Source: Rudaea sp. (lineage in GTDB: Bacteria > Pseudomonadota > Gammaproteobacteria > Xanthomonadales > Rhodanobacteraceae). From it: a stretch of 52,276 nt of DNA. Within the stretch, counting starts at the first letter, position 1, and each line of letters begins with the position of its first letter. The stretch is from positions 1 to 52,276 of the forward strand of contig JARLJU010000094.1 of the NCBI GenBank assembly GCA_031291055.1, read 5' to 3'. The position numbers were made by a program, and so were the translations under genes. Below, piece after piece: positions 35,322 through 42,502 of the stretch. The notes under the pieces are model-generated. The model had not been told where the DNA came from, did no database searches, and was given only the letters and a program-made list of their open reading frames with translations.

Positions 35322-35903
35322 TTACAAGCGCTTTATCACCCCTTTGGCGAAGAGCGCTGGACGCATCGCAGCCTTGGCTTTCGCATAGTCGGCGTCCTGC
35401 GTTGCCGGGCTACGCGGATTTGCGAACACCAACGCGCCGGCGACAAAGTTGCGCACGGCCGTCATCACCGCAACGCGGTGCTGAATGTTGAGAGCCAGGA
35501 TGATCGGCTCGACCGCTTCGCCCGTTACTGACAGCAACTGGTAGTCGACAACCTCGGACAGGTCTTCGTAATCCATCCATTGGTTGCTGATCTTGAAGTC
35601 GCGGCACGTCGAGTCCGCGCCGCTATAGCCGGCGACCGGCCGAAATCCTTGACTCCACTCATACCAGTCGGTGAGAACAGCATCGATGTCGTCGGTTGGA
35701 ATCGCTTCGGTCGTCATGTGTTTTTGCCTCTTTCCGTATTGTTCGCAGCGTTCGCCGTGCGTCATTCCAATTGCGCAGATCGTTTGCATTGCACCGATAA
35801 ATTCGTAGGTTTGTTCGTGCGGACAGCCCTTGCATGTCACGCACTCGATTGCGATCAGCGTTTCGACTGGATCGCGATACAGGCCTCGCGCCCTTGCCGT
35901 CAC
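35322..35903 (-). CDS. Early leftward protein with N-terminal cysteine cluster, unknown
   Basis: This open frame has 193 residues if translation starts at the GTG at 35903, which overlaps the previous stop (GTGA) as in its neighbours. The first 60 residues then contain CVTCKGC and two further cysteines (QTICAIG, GERCEQYG), a likely metal site. An alternative ATG at 35717 (MTTEAIPTDDIDAVL) has AAGAGG nine bases upstream and gives 131 residues. Both forms could be made. The remaining part is helical, with no family recognised. It is the last gene before the terminator at 35231. Confidence 0.65.
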   Translation of the reverse strand: MTARARGLYRDPVETLIAIECVTCKGCPHEQTYEFIGAMQTICAIGMTHGERCEQYGKRQKHMTTEAIPTDDIDAVLTDWYEWSQGFRPVAGYSGADSTCRDFKISNQWMDYEDLSEVVDYQLLSVTGEAVEPIILALNIQHRVAVMTAVRNFVAGALVFANPRSPATQDADYAKAKAAMRPALFAKGVIKRL

Positions 35904-36160
35904 ATGACCACCGTGAAGTGAATTCCGTGGTGCATCAGCCAGTCCACCAACGCGCCGCGCAGCTCGGCACTACGGGGAAACGGGAATTCGACCTGCAGCC
36001 GCATCGGTTCGGCAGGATTGCGGGCGTCGATCTGTCCTGTGAGCGGACAGCCATCGAACGAGATCAGCTTGGCACCAGTGATGCTGTCGACGCGCTGGCT
36101 GCTCGAAGCGGTCAACTCGCTTGGGACGTCGGCGTAATGGATGTAGGCGTGTGCACTCAT
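35900..36160 (-). CDS. Small early protein, unknown
   Basis: This 86-residue protein begins MSAHAYIHYADVPSELTASS. Its ATG overlaps the previous stop, and its stop overlaps the next start (GTGA), so it is part of a tightly coupled early series. It has no recognisable domain. The end, LVDWLMHHGIHFTVVM, is mildly amphipathic. Confidence 0.75.
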   Translation of the reverse strand: MSAHAYIHYADVPSELTASSSQRVDSITGAKLISFDGCPLTGQIDARNPAEPMRLQVEFPFPRSAELRGALVDWLMHHGIHFTVVM

Positions 36161-36435
36161 GCTGTTACCTCGTCGTGTACTTCGTCGTTGACTGGAACGC
36201 CGCTGATCGGCCGAAGCCACGAGTCGAGCACCCGCGATTCTAGGAACATGTGCCCGTGGTCGTTGAACCATGCCGTATTGAACTTGCACCACCACGTCGG
36301 GCGCTGATCCCACTCGGGCCCGGGGCCGCGCGGCGGAACGAAATGAACCACCTCAACGATCTTGTCTGAGAGCGTCTTTCTCGGCCAGTCAGCCGGCACG
36401 ACGATGATTGCCATGTCACCGGGTTTGCAGTTCAT
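36157..36435 (-). CDS. Small early protein, unknown (SH3-like beta protein)
   Basis: This 92-residue protein begins MNCKPGDMAIIVVPADWPRK. AGGGAG precedes the ATG at 36435, which overlaps the previous stop (ATGA). The GDMAIIV start followed by alternating hydrophobic strands and aromatic residues (PTWWCKFNTAWFND) suggests a small beta-barrel. The function is unknown. Confidence 0.78.
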   Translation of the reverse strand: MNCKPGDMAIIVVPADWPRKTLSDKIVEVVHFVPPRGPGPEWDQRPTWWCKFNTAWFNDHGHMFLESRVLDSWLRPISGVPVNDEVHDEVTA

Positions 36436-36752
36436 GTCATCTCCCTGACGTCCCACTCCAGATCACCACTGGCGAGAAACGCCGCCAACGTGTGCCGATG
36501 CGTATTGACCTTCACCTGAACCCGGTAGGTGCCGTCCGGTTTGATCGCTCTCGACTCCATGTGTGCAAGCAAGTCATCAGGCACCTCGACGTCGGCCCAT
36601 ATGTACTCGCGGCCTCGCTCGTCGCCGACGACATACGGACGCGGTGGCCCGATCAAACGTGCGGCAGTGAAATAGCCGCTGCAATAGTTCGATTGCCGCC
36701 CGCCGCGCACAGCGCGCATCGACTTCAACGGCAAATGTGCAAACACCTGCAT
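36432..36752 (-). CDS. Early protein, unknown
   Basis: This 106-residue soluble protein begins MQVFAHLPLKSMRAVRGGRQ. Its ATG overlaps the stop of the YbcO-like gene (TAATG), and its stop overlaps the next start. I recognise no domain. Confidence 0.75.
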   Translation of the reverse strand: MQVFAHLPLKSMRAVRGGRQSNYCSGYFTAARLIGPPRPYVVGDERGREYIWADVEVPDDLLAHMESRAIKPDGTYRVQVKVNTHRHTLAAFLASGDLEWDVREMT

Positions 36753-37216
36753 TACGCTGCCCCCTGCATTTCCAAACCCATCTTTCGGGCGCGGCGCGGC
36801 ACCCAGTCGTTCATCCCCATCTGGAATATCGTTCCCTTCGTAAGCCGATCAGCTTTTCCCTGATCGAGCCACGCATGGCACCAAAAGCAACCCGGTAGCG
36901 TGCGGGCATGATTGGACTTCAGCCCCATACCCTTCCCGGCGGCGAGACTGTTTTCATGACAGGGCACGATCGTTTCATCGCTTGGGTTGAGCGGACAGAC
37001 GCCTGGCACGCGCAGATAGCAAGGTTCGCCGCGGCACGCCGCGAGATACTTCGCGCCCTCTGCTACCGTGACGCGCTTGCGTCGTGTCTTAAGCGCTTTC
37101 GCGCGCAACACCGTTTTCGTGTGAAACGTTGTCTTGAACGCTGCTGACGGCTCTGGCCGCTTGAAGCCAGTACGAGCCAGTGGCGTTTTCCGTTGCATGG
37201 GTGTCGACCGTTTCAC
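36752..37216 (-). CDS. YbcO-like DUF1364 nuclease
   Basis: This 154-residue protein starts at a GTG overlapping the previous stop (GTGA). Its first 50 residues are highly basic. The core (CRGEPCYLRVPGVCPLNPSD, then VPCHENSLAAGKGMGLKS, then LPGCFWCHAWLDQG) matches the DUF1364/YbcO family, whose structure places it among HNH-like metal-dependent nucleases. Conserved Cys and His residues form the metal site. It belongs to the phage recombination/replication set. Confidence 0.85.
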   Translation of the reverse strand: MKRSTPMQRKTPLARTGFKRPEPSAAFKTTFHTKTVLRAKALKTRRKRVTVAEGAKYLAACRGEPCYLRVPGVCPLNPSDETIVPCHENSLAAGKGMGLKSNHARTLPGCFWCHAWLDQGKADRLTKGTIFQMGMNDWVPRRARKMGLEMQGAA

Positions 37217-37545
37217 GCAACCGCCCGTCCAACGGTAACCATCGCGTACATTGCGGCGAACAACACGTCTCGGCTGGCCGCCCGTTTCCTTTTCGCGACG
37301 TACTTTGGGTTCGGCCGATAGTCCGCCAAGCGCGGAAACGGTTTGCCGGTGAGCTGGAACGATGCCCGGTAATTAGACTCGCTGCCCTTGATGTGCCCGC
37401 TTTCCTTCAGCGCACGCAACTTCTTTTTGACGGCGTCATACGGGAAGCCAGTACCTTCGATTATGGTGGCGCTGGTCGCCCCCGGATTGAGCATCAGGAA
37501 TTCGCATATCCGGCGCTGTTGCACGCTCATGCCACGGTGTGCCAT
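37213..37545 (-). CDS. Winged-helix DNA-binding protein
   Basis: This 110-residue protein has a winged helix-turn-helix in its first 70 residues (VQQRRICEFLMLNPGATSA, IIEGTGFPYDAVKKKLRAL, ESGHIKGSESN). A basic C-terminal tail follows (PKYVAKRKRAASRD). GGAG precedes the ATG. It is likely a phage regulator or replication accessory protein. Confidence 0.8.
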   Translation of the reverse strand: MAHRGMSVQQRRICEFLMLNPGATSATIIEGTGFPYDAVKKKLRALKESGHIKGSESNYRASFQLTGKPFPRLADYRPNPKYVAKRKRAASRDVLFAAMYAMVTVGRAVA

Positions 37546-37548
37546 TTA

Positions 37549-38109
37549 TTAGATCTCCTTCACCGTGATCCCGAATTTGTCGAGCATCTGCTTACGCTTT
37601 TGGATGTACGTACGGTTCTTGCGCGTCGCCGCCGACTTGACGTCTTCGACTACCTGCCGGCCGGTCGCGACATCCGTGTAGACGAAGTCAGCGACGTACT
37701 TCGATGCTCGCTCCCATGTGCCGTCGTCGCGCTGCTTGCGATCGGTGAGAACGAATGGCACCTGTAACTCAAGGTCGCGTATCGCACCTGCCACCTGCAA
37801 CTGGATCAGGTGAAACCAGCGCGACCGCTCTTTCTGGCTGTCGAACTTGATGCCGTTGTGCTCGCACTTCGTGTTGCGGTACTTCGGCTGTTTCGCGGGC
37901 GACGCCAGCGGAACGATCAGGCGCGGTGTGAACGGATCGTTATCGTCGACGTCATCCAGCGCGCTCGTCTGCGGCGGGTTGCCGGTCAATTCGTAGATGC
38001 GGCGCTGCGCTGTCGTCATGGCCGGCCGCGAGTCATCGCGCACGCGCGCGGTGCCGACGACCGTCGTTCCCGCGGGCACAACCATCGGCCACGGTGCTCG
38101 CTTCGTCAC
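37549..38109 (-). CDS. DUF1064 endonuclease-like protein
   Basis: This 186-residue protein starts at a GTG overlapping the stop of the replication gene. The second half fits DUF1064: KYRNTKCEHNGIKFDSQKER, LQVPFVLTDR, YVADFVYTDV and VVEDVKSAATRK. These contain the acidic and lysine residues of a PD-(D/E)XK nuclease fold (Glu in QKER, Asp in VADF, Glu-Asp-x-Lys). It may resolve recombination or replication intermediates. Confidence 0.87.
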   Translation of the reverse strand: MTKRAPWPMVVPAGTTVVGTARVRDDSRPAMTTAQRRIYELTGNPPQTSALDDVDDNDPFTPRLIVPLASPAKQPKYRNTKCEHNGIKFDSQKERSRWFHLIQLQVAGAIRDLELQVPFVLTDRKQRDDGTWERASKYVADFVYTDVATGRQVVEDVKSAATRKNRTYIQKRKQMLDKFGITVKEI

Positions 38110-39062
38110 GCGGCCTCCGTTTGCGCAACCCTTTCGCGCGGGATGTCGTTGAAGTAGGCATAAAGCTGGTCGTACCGCTCTTCGCTTTCACGGCCGACGG
38201 TACGCAACATGTCCTCCATCCATTCGCCCGGGCCCGCCGCCTTGAACACTCGGACCTTGAAGTGCATGAACGTCTCGCCGTCCTGTTGCTTGATGCCGTG
38301 TTGCGCGCCGCACGCCGTGATGCCTGTCGAGGTTTTCCACCAGTCGGCAGCAACGCCAGCCGAACTGGCCGCCGGCGAATCGCCTTTGACCGGGAACAAA
38401 CCGGTCCAGCCGCGCAGCACCGCTTCCTCGATAACCGCCCTGGCGTCGTGGCCGAGACCGCGCAGCTTCGTCAGACGTCGGGTCGACACGATCGCGGCAC
38501 CTCGCGTCCAAGGCGCGTCCTTGGCTTTCGCCTCCCGATGCTCGCACCACATGTCCCAATCCTCGAACGACAACCACTCGGGCAGTTCCATGCTCTGAAT
38601 TTCGACATGCAACGCAATTCGCGGCGCACGCCGCGCAGGTTGACGGTTCTCTGACGGTTCTCTTGATGGTTCTTTACGGTTAGACGGCATCTGGTGCGGG
38701 GGTGTGACGCACGGCGTGCGGGGGTGTGGTGCATCTGGTGCGGGGGTAGCGGCATCTGCTGCACCGGTGCATTTCGTGCGGGGGTGCATGTCCTGCGGGG
38801 GTGCATAAGATGCGGGGGTTACCGTGTAGCTGGTGTGACGCCCGTTGTTTCGGTTCGCCGTCACGATGCCCGCCTGCTCCAGCCACTTGATCGCGTTTTG
38901 AACCGCACGCTCCGACGTGCAGCAGCGCTTGCTGATCGTCGGGATTGACGGCCAGCACACGCCGCTGTCGTTGGCGTTGTCCGCGAGCGAGATCAGCACA
39001 ACCTTTTGCACAGGCGACATGCCCTGCAGCGGCCAGCACGCGGCGGAAATCATCGTGCTCAC
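38106..39062 (-). CDS. Phage replication initiator (helix-turn-helix, gpO-like role)
   Basis: This 318-residue protein starts at a GTG at 39062 that overlaps the previous stop; an ATG three codons later is possible. The N-terminal domain (ACWPLQGMSPVQKVVLISLA, CWPSIPTISKRCCTSERAVQ, AIKWLEQAGIV) is the helix-turn-helix of phage replication proteins. A Pro/His-rich low-complexity linker (about 87-130) is encoded by the iteron array. A C-terminal domain (LPEWLSFEDWDMWCEHREAK) may recruit host replication proteins. The gene carries the putative origin inside it, as in lambda O. Confidence 0.83.
   Translation of the reverse strand: MSTMISAACWPLQGMSPVQKVVLISLADNANDSGVCWPSIPTISKRCCTSERAVQNAIKWLEQAGIVTANRNNGRHTSYTVTPASYAPPQDMHPRTKCTGAADAATPAPDAPHPRTPCVTPPHQMPSNRKEPSREPSENRQPARRAPRIALHVEIQSMELPEWLSFEDWDMWCEHREAKAKDAPWTRGAAIVSTRRLTKLRGLGHDARAVIEEAVLRGWTGLFPVKGDSPAASSAGVAADWWKTSTGITACGAQHGIKQQDGETFMHFKVRVFKAAGPGEWMEDMLRTVGRESEERYDQLYAYFNDIPRERVAQTEAA
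38641..38819 (-). other. Putative replication origin: six TGCGGGGGT iterons inside the initiator gene
   Basis: The plus strand carries six exact copies of TGCGGGGGT, starting at 38695, 38717, 38739, 38777, 38794 and 38811 (spacings 22, 22, 38, 17 and 17). A 12-bp palindrome TGCACCGGTGCA (38760-38771) lies in the wide gap. Next to the array, 38641-38689 has degenerate 11-12 base repeats of GACGGTTCT. Repeats within the initiator gene are how lambda-like origins are built. Function is inferred. Confidence 0.6.
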
Positions 39063-39337
39063 GCATTGACCTCGACCGGCAGGCCCAGCGTCTCGTTCAG
39101 CACGCCGGTGGCCGCGCACTTCTGCGTGCCGCGCACCTCGATCGTTTCGTCGTCGAGCAGCTCGCGCACGCGGCCGCACACGCTCGACAGACGAAGGTTC
39201 GTGCGATCGGCGATTTCCTGCCGCGTGAGCGTCAGGTGCTCGCTGTAGAACAGGTTCGTGATCATCTGTTTCTGCGTGCAGCGTTTCGTACCGGTGACTG
39301 AGTCATAGCCGGCCAGTTGCGTATGTGTGGAGCGCAT
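39059..39337 (-). CDS. Small winged-helix regulator
   Basis: This 92-residue protein contains a winged helix (QKQMITNLFYSEHLTLTRQE, IADRTNLRLSSVCGRVRELL). Its start overlaps the stop of the YdaT-like gene (TGATG), and its stop overlaps the initiator start. It is probably an early regulator or replication helper. Confidence 0.8.
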   Translation of the reverse strand: MRSTHTQLAGYDSVTGTKRCTQKQMITNLFYSEHLTLTRQEIADRTNLRLSSVCGRVRELLDDETIEVRGTQKCAATGVLNETLGLPVEVNA

Positions 39338-39933
39338 CAGGACACCTTTCGGAGATCGTGCTGGACGGTTTCGCCGGTCGTGGACAGCGCAGATTCGACG
39401 ACACGCAGGGTGCGTTGCTTGACGCGGATGTCATCGACCAAGCTGCTGTGAAGACGCGGCAACTCGCCCGGGTCGACGCCATCGAGCAGGTCAGCGGCGT
39501 CGGACTCGGTGCGGTGATTGGCGCGCATGATGGTTTGCACGAGCTCGTGCGCATTGAGCTGCGCGTCTGCGTCGTGGTGACGCGCGCGAGTCACGCAATC
39601 GATCTGCGAGAGGATCTCGTTCAGCAGGTCGACGCGGCGCTCGATCGGCAGCGCCGCAAGAATCGAGTTCTCGAAGTTCGCCGGCATCAGGTTGTTGTCT
39701 TTCGACTCGTCGTCCAGCCAGCGCCAGATGCGATCGGCGTGATTCTTTTGCGTGGTGTAGACATCGCCATGCTTGTCGAACACGATCACGCCCGACATGT
39801 GACCGCCAATTCGCTCGTGGGCGGCAACGATCTCTGCCGCCGCCGTCTCGCGGCTCCAGCCGCGCGCCTTGCGCCACGCTGCGACGTGGTCGCGGATGAT
39901 TCCGATTCGGGACTTGTGCGAACTGTCTCGCAT
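39337..39933 (-). CDS. YdaT-like / CII-type regulator
   Basis: This 198-residue protein begins MRDSSHKSRIGIIRDHVAAW. The segments WSRETAAAEIVAAHERIGG, KNHADRIWRWLDDESKDNN and NFENSILAALPIERRVD resemble the YdaT (toxin/CII-like) family that accompanies YdaS-type Cro proteins. In such phages YdaT acts as a CII-like transcription activator or growth inhibitor. It is the first large gene after the Cro-like gene. The assignment is from memory of the family pattern. Confidence 0.65.
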   Translation of the reverse strand: MRDSSHKSRIGIIRDHVAAWRKARGWSRETAAAEIVAAHERIGGHMSGVIVFDKHGDVYTTQKNHADRIWRWLDDESKDNNLMPANFENSILAALPIERRVDLLNEILSQIDCVTRARHHDADAQLNAHELVQTIMRANHRTESDAADLLDGVDPGELPRLHSSLVDDIRVKQRTLRVVESALSTTGETVQHDLRKVS

Positions 39934-40069
39934 GATCTGTCACTCGTTAGTGGCTACAGTGTCAACGTGCGATAAGGACAACTAAGCCGACGCACGCGAC
40001 ACAGGGAGATAAAAATGAAAACGCTACGGGAATCTTCTGCTGCCGACGCGCCCGATGGGCGCGCGGCAG

Positions 40070-40237
40070 TCACTTCGCTACTGCTGCTGGCGGCGCTACA
40101 GCCCCTTTTAACGCCTCAAACTGCCGCACCAGCTCCGCGCGCGCGACATCGTATTCGCCCGGATGACGCGCGCCGCGCACAGCAATCGCGCACAGCGCCT
40201 CGCGAATCTGCTTCTGTTCGGTTGCTGTGAGCGCCAT
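40070..40237 (-). CDS. Small protein between Cro and YdaT-like genes
   Basis: This 55-residue open frame begins MALTATEQKQIREALCAIAV. GAGGG lies nine bases before the ATG, and the Cro-like stop is one base upstream, so it is co-translated with Cro. It is a soluble, helical, Ala/Arg-rich protein with no recognised family. An opposite-strand frame overlaps it and is considered less likely. Confidence 0.65.
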   Translation of the reverse strand: MALTATEQKQIREALCAIAVRGARHPGEYDVARAELVRQFEALKGAVAPPAAVAK

Positions 40238-40238
40238 G

Positions 40239-40448
40239 CTAAGCAGCCCTCGCAACGGTGGTCTCAGTCAGGAAGATGTCGGGCCGAGCGAGCCGGACAC
40301 TAGCGGGAATGCCGCGCGCCTTCCAGTTCTGGACACGCTGAGTACCGCCGTCCGGATCAAATCCGAGCAGCTTGGCGAGTTTGGCGGGACCGCCGAGGCT
40401 CTCAATCAGCCGGCGGTCGGCATCGACAGTGAAGGTGGCGAGGTTCAT
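40239..40448 (-). CDS. Cro/YdaS-like DNA-binding protein
   Basis: This 69-residue protein has a YdaS/Cro-type helix-turn-helix (IESLGGPAKLAKLLGFDPDG, RVQNWKARGIPASVRLARPD). It is divergent from the repressor gene and begins the leftward lytic block. The predicted promoter places its transcript start at or within a few bases of the ATG, so it may be leaderless. It probably represses the repressor promoter and is itself controlled by the operators between 40457 and 40521. Confidence 0.82.
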   Translation of the reverse strand: MNLATFTVDADRRLIESLGGPAKLAKLLGFDPDGGTQRVQNWKARGIPASVRLARPDIFLTETTVARAA

Positions 40449-40456
40449 GAGGCATC

Positions 40457-40521
40457 ATTAAACACTACGTTTAGTTTTGCCGCAAGAAATTTAAACACGC
40501 CGTTGAACAACAAAACGTTTA
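40457..40521. promoter_or_regulatory. Lysis-lysogeny switch: cro promoter and TAAAC-N5-GTTTA operators
   Basis: Leftward promoter: -35 TTGCGG (40485-40480), 17-bp spacer, -10 TTTAAT (40462-40457). Operators: TAAAC-ACTAC-GTTTA (40459-40473, perfect, covering the -10), TAAAC-ACGCC-GTTGA (40492-40506), and a weaker ACAAC-AAAAC-GTTTA (40507-40521). The first two centres are 33 bp apart, about three helical turns. The motif recurs at 42213-42251. Confidence 0.78.
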
Positions 40522-40541
40522 CTTCGGCGACCATTGCGCGC

Positions 40542-41534
40542 ATGCACGCGACAATGGAACGGTTGTACGAAGCCGCCCGCCTCCTCCATAAAATCGAGGG
40601 GCCGGCGCAGCTCGCCAAATTTTTGAATATTTCGGAGCAACTGGTTAATAACTGGCAGCGCCGCGGCGTCTCCAAGGGCGGGATGCTCGACGCACAGAAG
40701 AAAGTCGGGTGCAGCGCCACATGGCTTGAAACCGGCGAACCGCCAATGGTCGCGACAGGCGTCTCTCCGCCTAACCATGCCAGCAGTGGGCATGATTCAT
40801 CGAAGAACGACCGAAAGAAAGCCGTAATCAAAACGCAAACCGAAGCCCATCGCGATACACTGCCTGTCGGGGAAACGCCTTCGCATCGGATCCGCCGTGC
40901 TCTAAGCGATAAAGAAGTGTCGCCGACGGAGCTCGCATCTGTTGCTGGCGTCGGCGTAGAAACCGCCGCGCTGTGGCTAGGCGGCATCGGCCCCGACATA
41001 TCGCTGACTCAGGCAGTCGCGATACAGAATACCTATGGCGTGAATTCGGTTTGGCTGCTCAAAGGCAAGGGAGAGCCTGGGGTGGCCATACGGTACGCAG
41101 ATGCGTTCAACCCGATCACGGATCTTAAATGGCGCGGGGCGCCGGTGGTGGGGTTTGCTCAATTGGGCGATAACGGACATTTTGTCGACATCGAATACCC
41201 CGTCGGTTACGGCGACGGGTTCGTTGCATCGCCAACCGAGGACAAGGATGCCTACGCGCTCCGCTGCGTTGGTGACTCGATGCGCCCGCGAATCAAAGAT
41301 CGTGAATTCGTGGTGGTTGAGCCGAACCATGTGATCGAGCCCGGCGATGAAGTCCTGGTCAAATCGAAAGACGGTCGGGTCATGGTGAAGGAGTTTCTGT
41401 ACGAGCGCGCGGGCCGGGTGCACCTCATCTCAGTGAACGAGACGCACACCCCTATTGCGATCGACAAAGACAATATTGAGAAGATGCACTACGTGGGCTG
41501 GATCGCGAAGCCGTCTGCTTGGCGACCAGGTTGA
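40542..41534 (+). CDS. Prophage repressor with two helix-turn-helix domains and S24 peptidase domain
   Basis: This CI-type repressor has 330 residues from the ATG at 40542; the ATG at 40554 is an alternative, and neither has a strong ribosome site. HTH1 spans about 17-67 (GPAQLAKFLNISEQLVNNWQ, ending TWLETGEPP), and HTH2 spans about 113-179 (SPTELASVAGVGVETAALWL, ending VWLLKGKGEP). The S24/LexA-type domain (about 195-325) has Ser246 (CVGDSMRP) and Lys283 (VMVKEF). No Ala-Gly cleavage pair is seen in the hinge before the S24 domain; Gly199-Ala200 or Val203-Gly204 are possible. It maintains lysogeny by binding the operators at both promoters. Confidence 0.9.
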   Translation: MHATMERLYEAARLLHKIEGPAQLAKFLNISEQLVNNWQRRGVSKGGMLDAQKKVGCSATWLETGEPPMVATGVSPPNHASSGHDSSKNDRKKAVIKTQTEAHRDTLPVGETPSHRIRRALSDKEVSPTELASVAGVGVETAALWLGGIGPDISLTQAVAIQNTYGVNSVWLLKGKGEPGVAIRYADAFNPITDLKWRGAPVVGFAQLGDNGHFVDIEYPVGYGDGFVASPTEDKDAYALRCVGDSMRPRIKDREFVVVEPNHVIEPGDEVLVKSKDGRVMVKEFLYERAGRVHLISVNETHTPIAIDKDNIEKMHYVGWIAKPSAWRPG

Positions 41535-41590
41535 AAGTTGTCGCTCGCAGCGGCCGATAGAGCGCGCTCGGGCGTATTACGGGAATCTAA

Positions 41591-42001
41591 ATGCGCGTTG
41601 ACCAGAATGTTGGGGACCGGCCCGGCTCATCCAATCAAGAAACCGTGTTCCTGAACCTTGGCGACGTCAAAGTCACCAATGCCCGCTTTATCGTGCTGAA
41701 CAAGACTTACGCGATGAGCGGCATCACCTCGATCGGCCATCGAGAAAAAGGCTCTTCTCGGGTCGGCGGCATTGCGCTTTCAGTCTTGGCCGTAGTGATC
41801 GCCCTCAGTTGGGAGAGCTTGCGTCCGATGGCCGCCATAATGTTCGCTGTCGGCCTGATCTGGCTGACCAAGGCGCGCGGCCGATACGATGTGATCTTGC
41901 ATACGGCATCAGGCGAAGTCCCCGCCTTTTCGTCTCCAGACCGCGCCGCAGTTCAAAATGTCATCGCAGCACTCAACGAGACGATAATTTTCCGCGGTTG
42001 A
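41591..42001 (+). CDS. DUF6232-like membrane protein
   Basis: This 136-residue protein has a beta-rich N-terminus (VFLNLGDVKVTNARFIVLNK, then TYAMSGITSIGH), two adjacent membrane segments at about 59-92 (IALSVLAVVIALSW, MAAIMFAVGLIWLT) and a cytosolic tail (YDVILHTASGEVPAFSSPDR). This is the layout of DUF6232 proteins, often found in phages and secretion loci. It follows the repressor by 56 bp with no terminator between them, so it is probably expressed in the lysogen. A terminator follows. Confidence 0.8.
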   Translation: MRVDQNVGDRPGSSNQETVFLNLGDVKVTNARFIVLNKTYAMSGITSIGHREKGSSRVGGIALSVLAVVIALSWESLRPMAAIMFAVGLIWLTKARGRYDVILHTASGEVPAFSSPDRAAVQNVIAALNETIIFRG

Positions 42002-42021
42002 GCAAAACCTATCCACTGGAG

Positions 42022-42046
42022 CCCGCTCGCGCAGCGGGTTTTTTTT
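42022..42046 (+). terminator. Intrinsic terminator after the repressor operon
   Basis: The stem CCCGCT-CGCGC-AGCGGG is followed by eight Ts. It separates the lysogeny transcript (repressor and DUF6232) from the PRTRC operon promoter downstream. Confidence 0.92.
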
Positions 42047-42212
42047 CGCGTAGATAAAAAGAAGCCGCAGACATAGCCGCGGCTCAGAGACACACGCCCG
42101 GAGATCGCCGGGCGCACGAATTCTTACACGGCGTAATCGAGACCGCAATCAGGTGTTTTGACATACAAATGCTGGGGTGGTGATCCCGGTCGCACGTCGT
42201 AGCACGCCAAAC
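42047..42212. other. Untranslated spacer with hairpins
   Basis: This stretch holds no gene I can support. It contains a stem AGCCGC/GCGGCT (42062-42083), a 7-bp stem CGCCCGG/CCGGGCG around 42096-42115, and a TTGACA at about 42166 without a convincing -10. Confidence 0.4.
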
Positions 42213-42253
42213 TAAACATTTTGTTTGACTGAAATATAAACATAGTGTTTAAT
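42213..42253 (+). promoter_or_regulatory. Promoter of the PRTRC operon with repressor operators
   Basis: The sigma70-type promoter has TTGACT (42225-42230), a 17-bp spacer and TTTAAT (42248-42253). Two operators match the lysis-lysogeny switch: TAAAC-ATTTT-GTTTG (42213-42227, over the -35) and TAAAC-ATAGT-GTTTA (42237-42251, over the -10). The 17 bases through the -10 differ from those at the cro promoter by one base. Repressor control of the operon is therefore predicted. Confidence 0.85.
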
Positions 42254-42292
42254 CCATCTCACGCACTCACCGACCTACCGGGAGACATTGAG

Positions 42293-42502
42293 ATGAGCAC
42301 CCTGCACGCACCGGCGCCGCGCTTCACTGAAGCAACGCGGCCGACCAACGAAATCGACTACTTCGAAAACGGCAGCATGACCGACGCCGAGCTCGAACAG
42401 TACGCGCGCCGCACGACCAAGCGCCCGCTGCTCTGCTTCGCCGCCGTCGCCGCGACGCCGTTCATCATCGAAGGCCTCTGCCGCCTGTTCGACGCTTGGT
42501 AA
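42293..42502 (+). CDS. Small membrane protein heading the PRTRC operon
   Basis: This 69-residue protein begins MSTLHAPAPRFTEATRPTNE. A short acidic stretch (NGSMTDAELEQYARRTTKR) is followed by one hydrophobic segment (LLCFAAVAATPFIIEGLC). GGGAG lies 9-10 bases before the ATG, which is about 33 bases from the expected transcript start. No family is recognised. The next gene overlaps its stop (TAATG). Confidence 0.78.
   Translation: MSTLHAPAPRFTEATRPTNEIDYFENGSMTDAELEQYARRTTKRPLLCFAAVAATPFIIEGLCRLFDAW

Noticed and set aside
38695..38819. Regular repeats as a possible CRISPR array
   Set aside because: The units are only 9 bases, spacings vary from 17 to 38, and they lie within a coding gene. 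An iteron origin fits better.
40015..40230. A plus-strand frame with AGGGAGA before its ATG
   Set aside because: It mostly lies antisense to the small gene following cro and has a Pro/Arg/Ala-rich, unlikely product. The ribosome site is good, so a very short peptide cannot be excluded.
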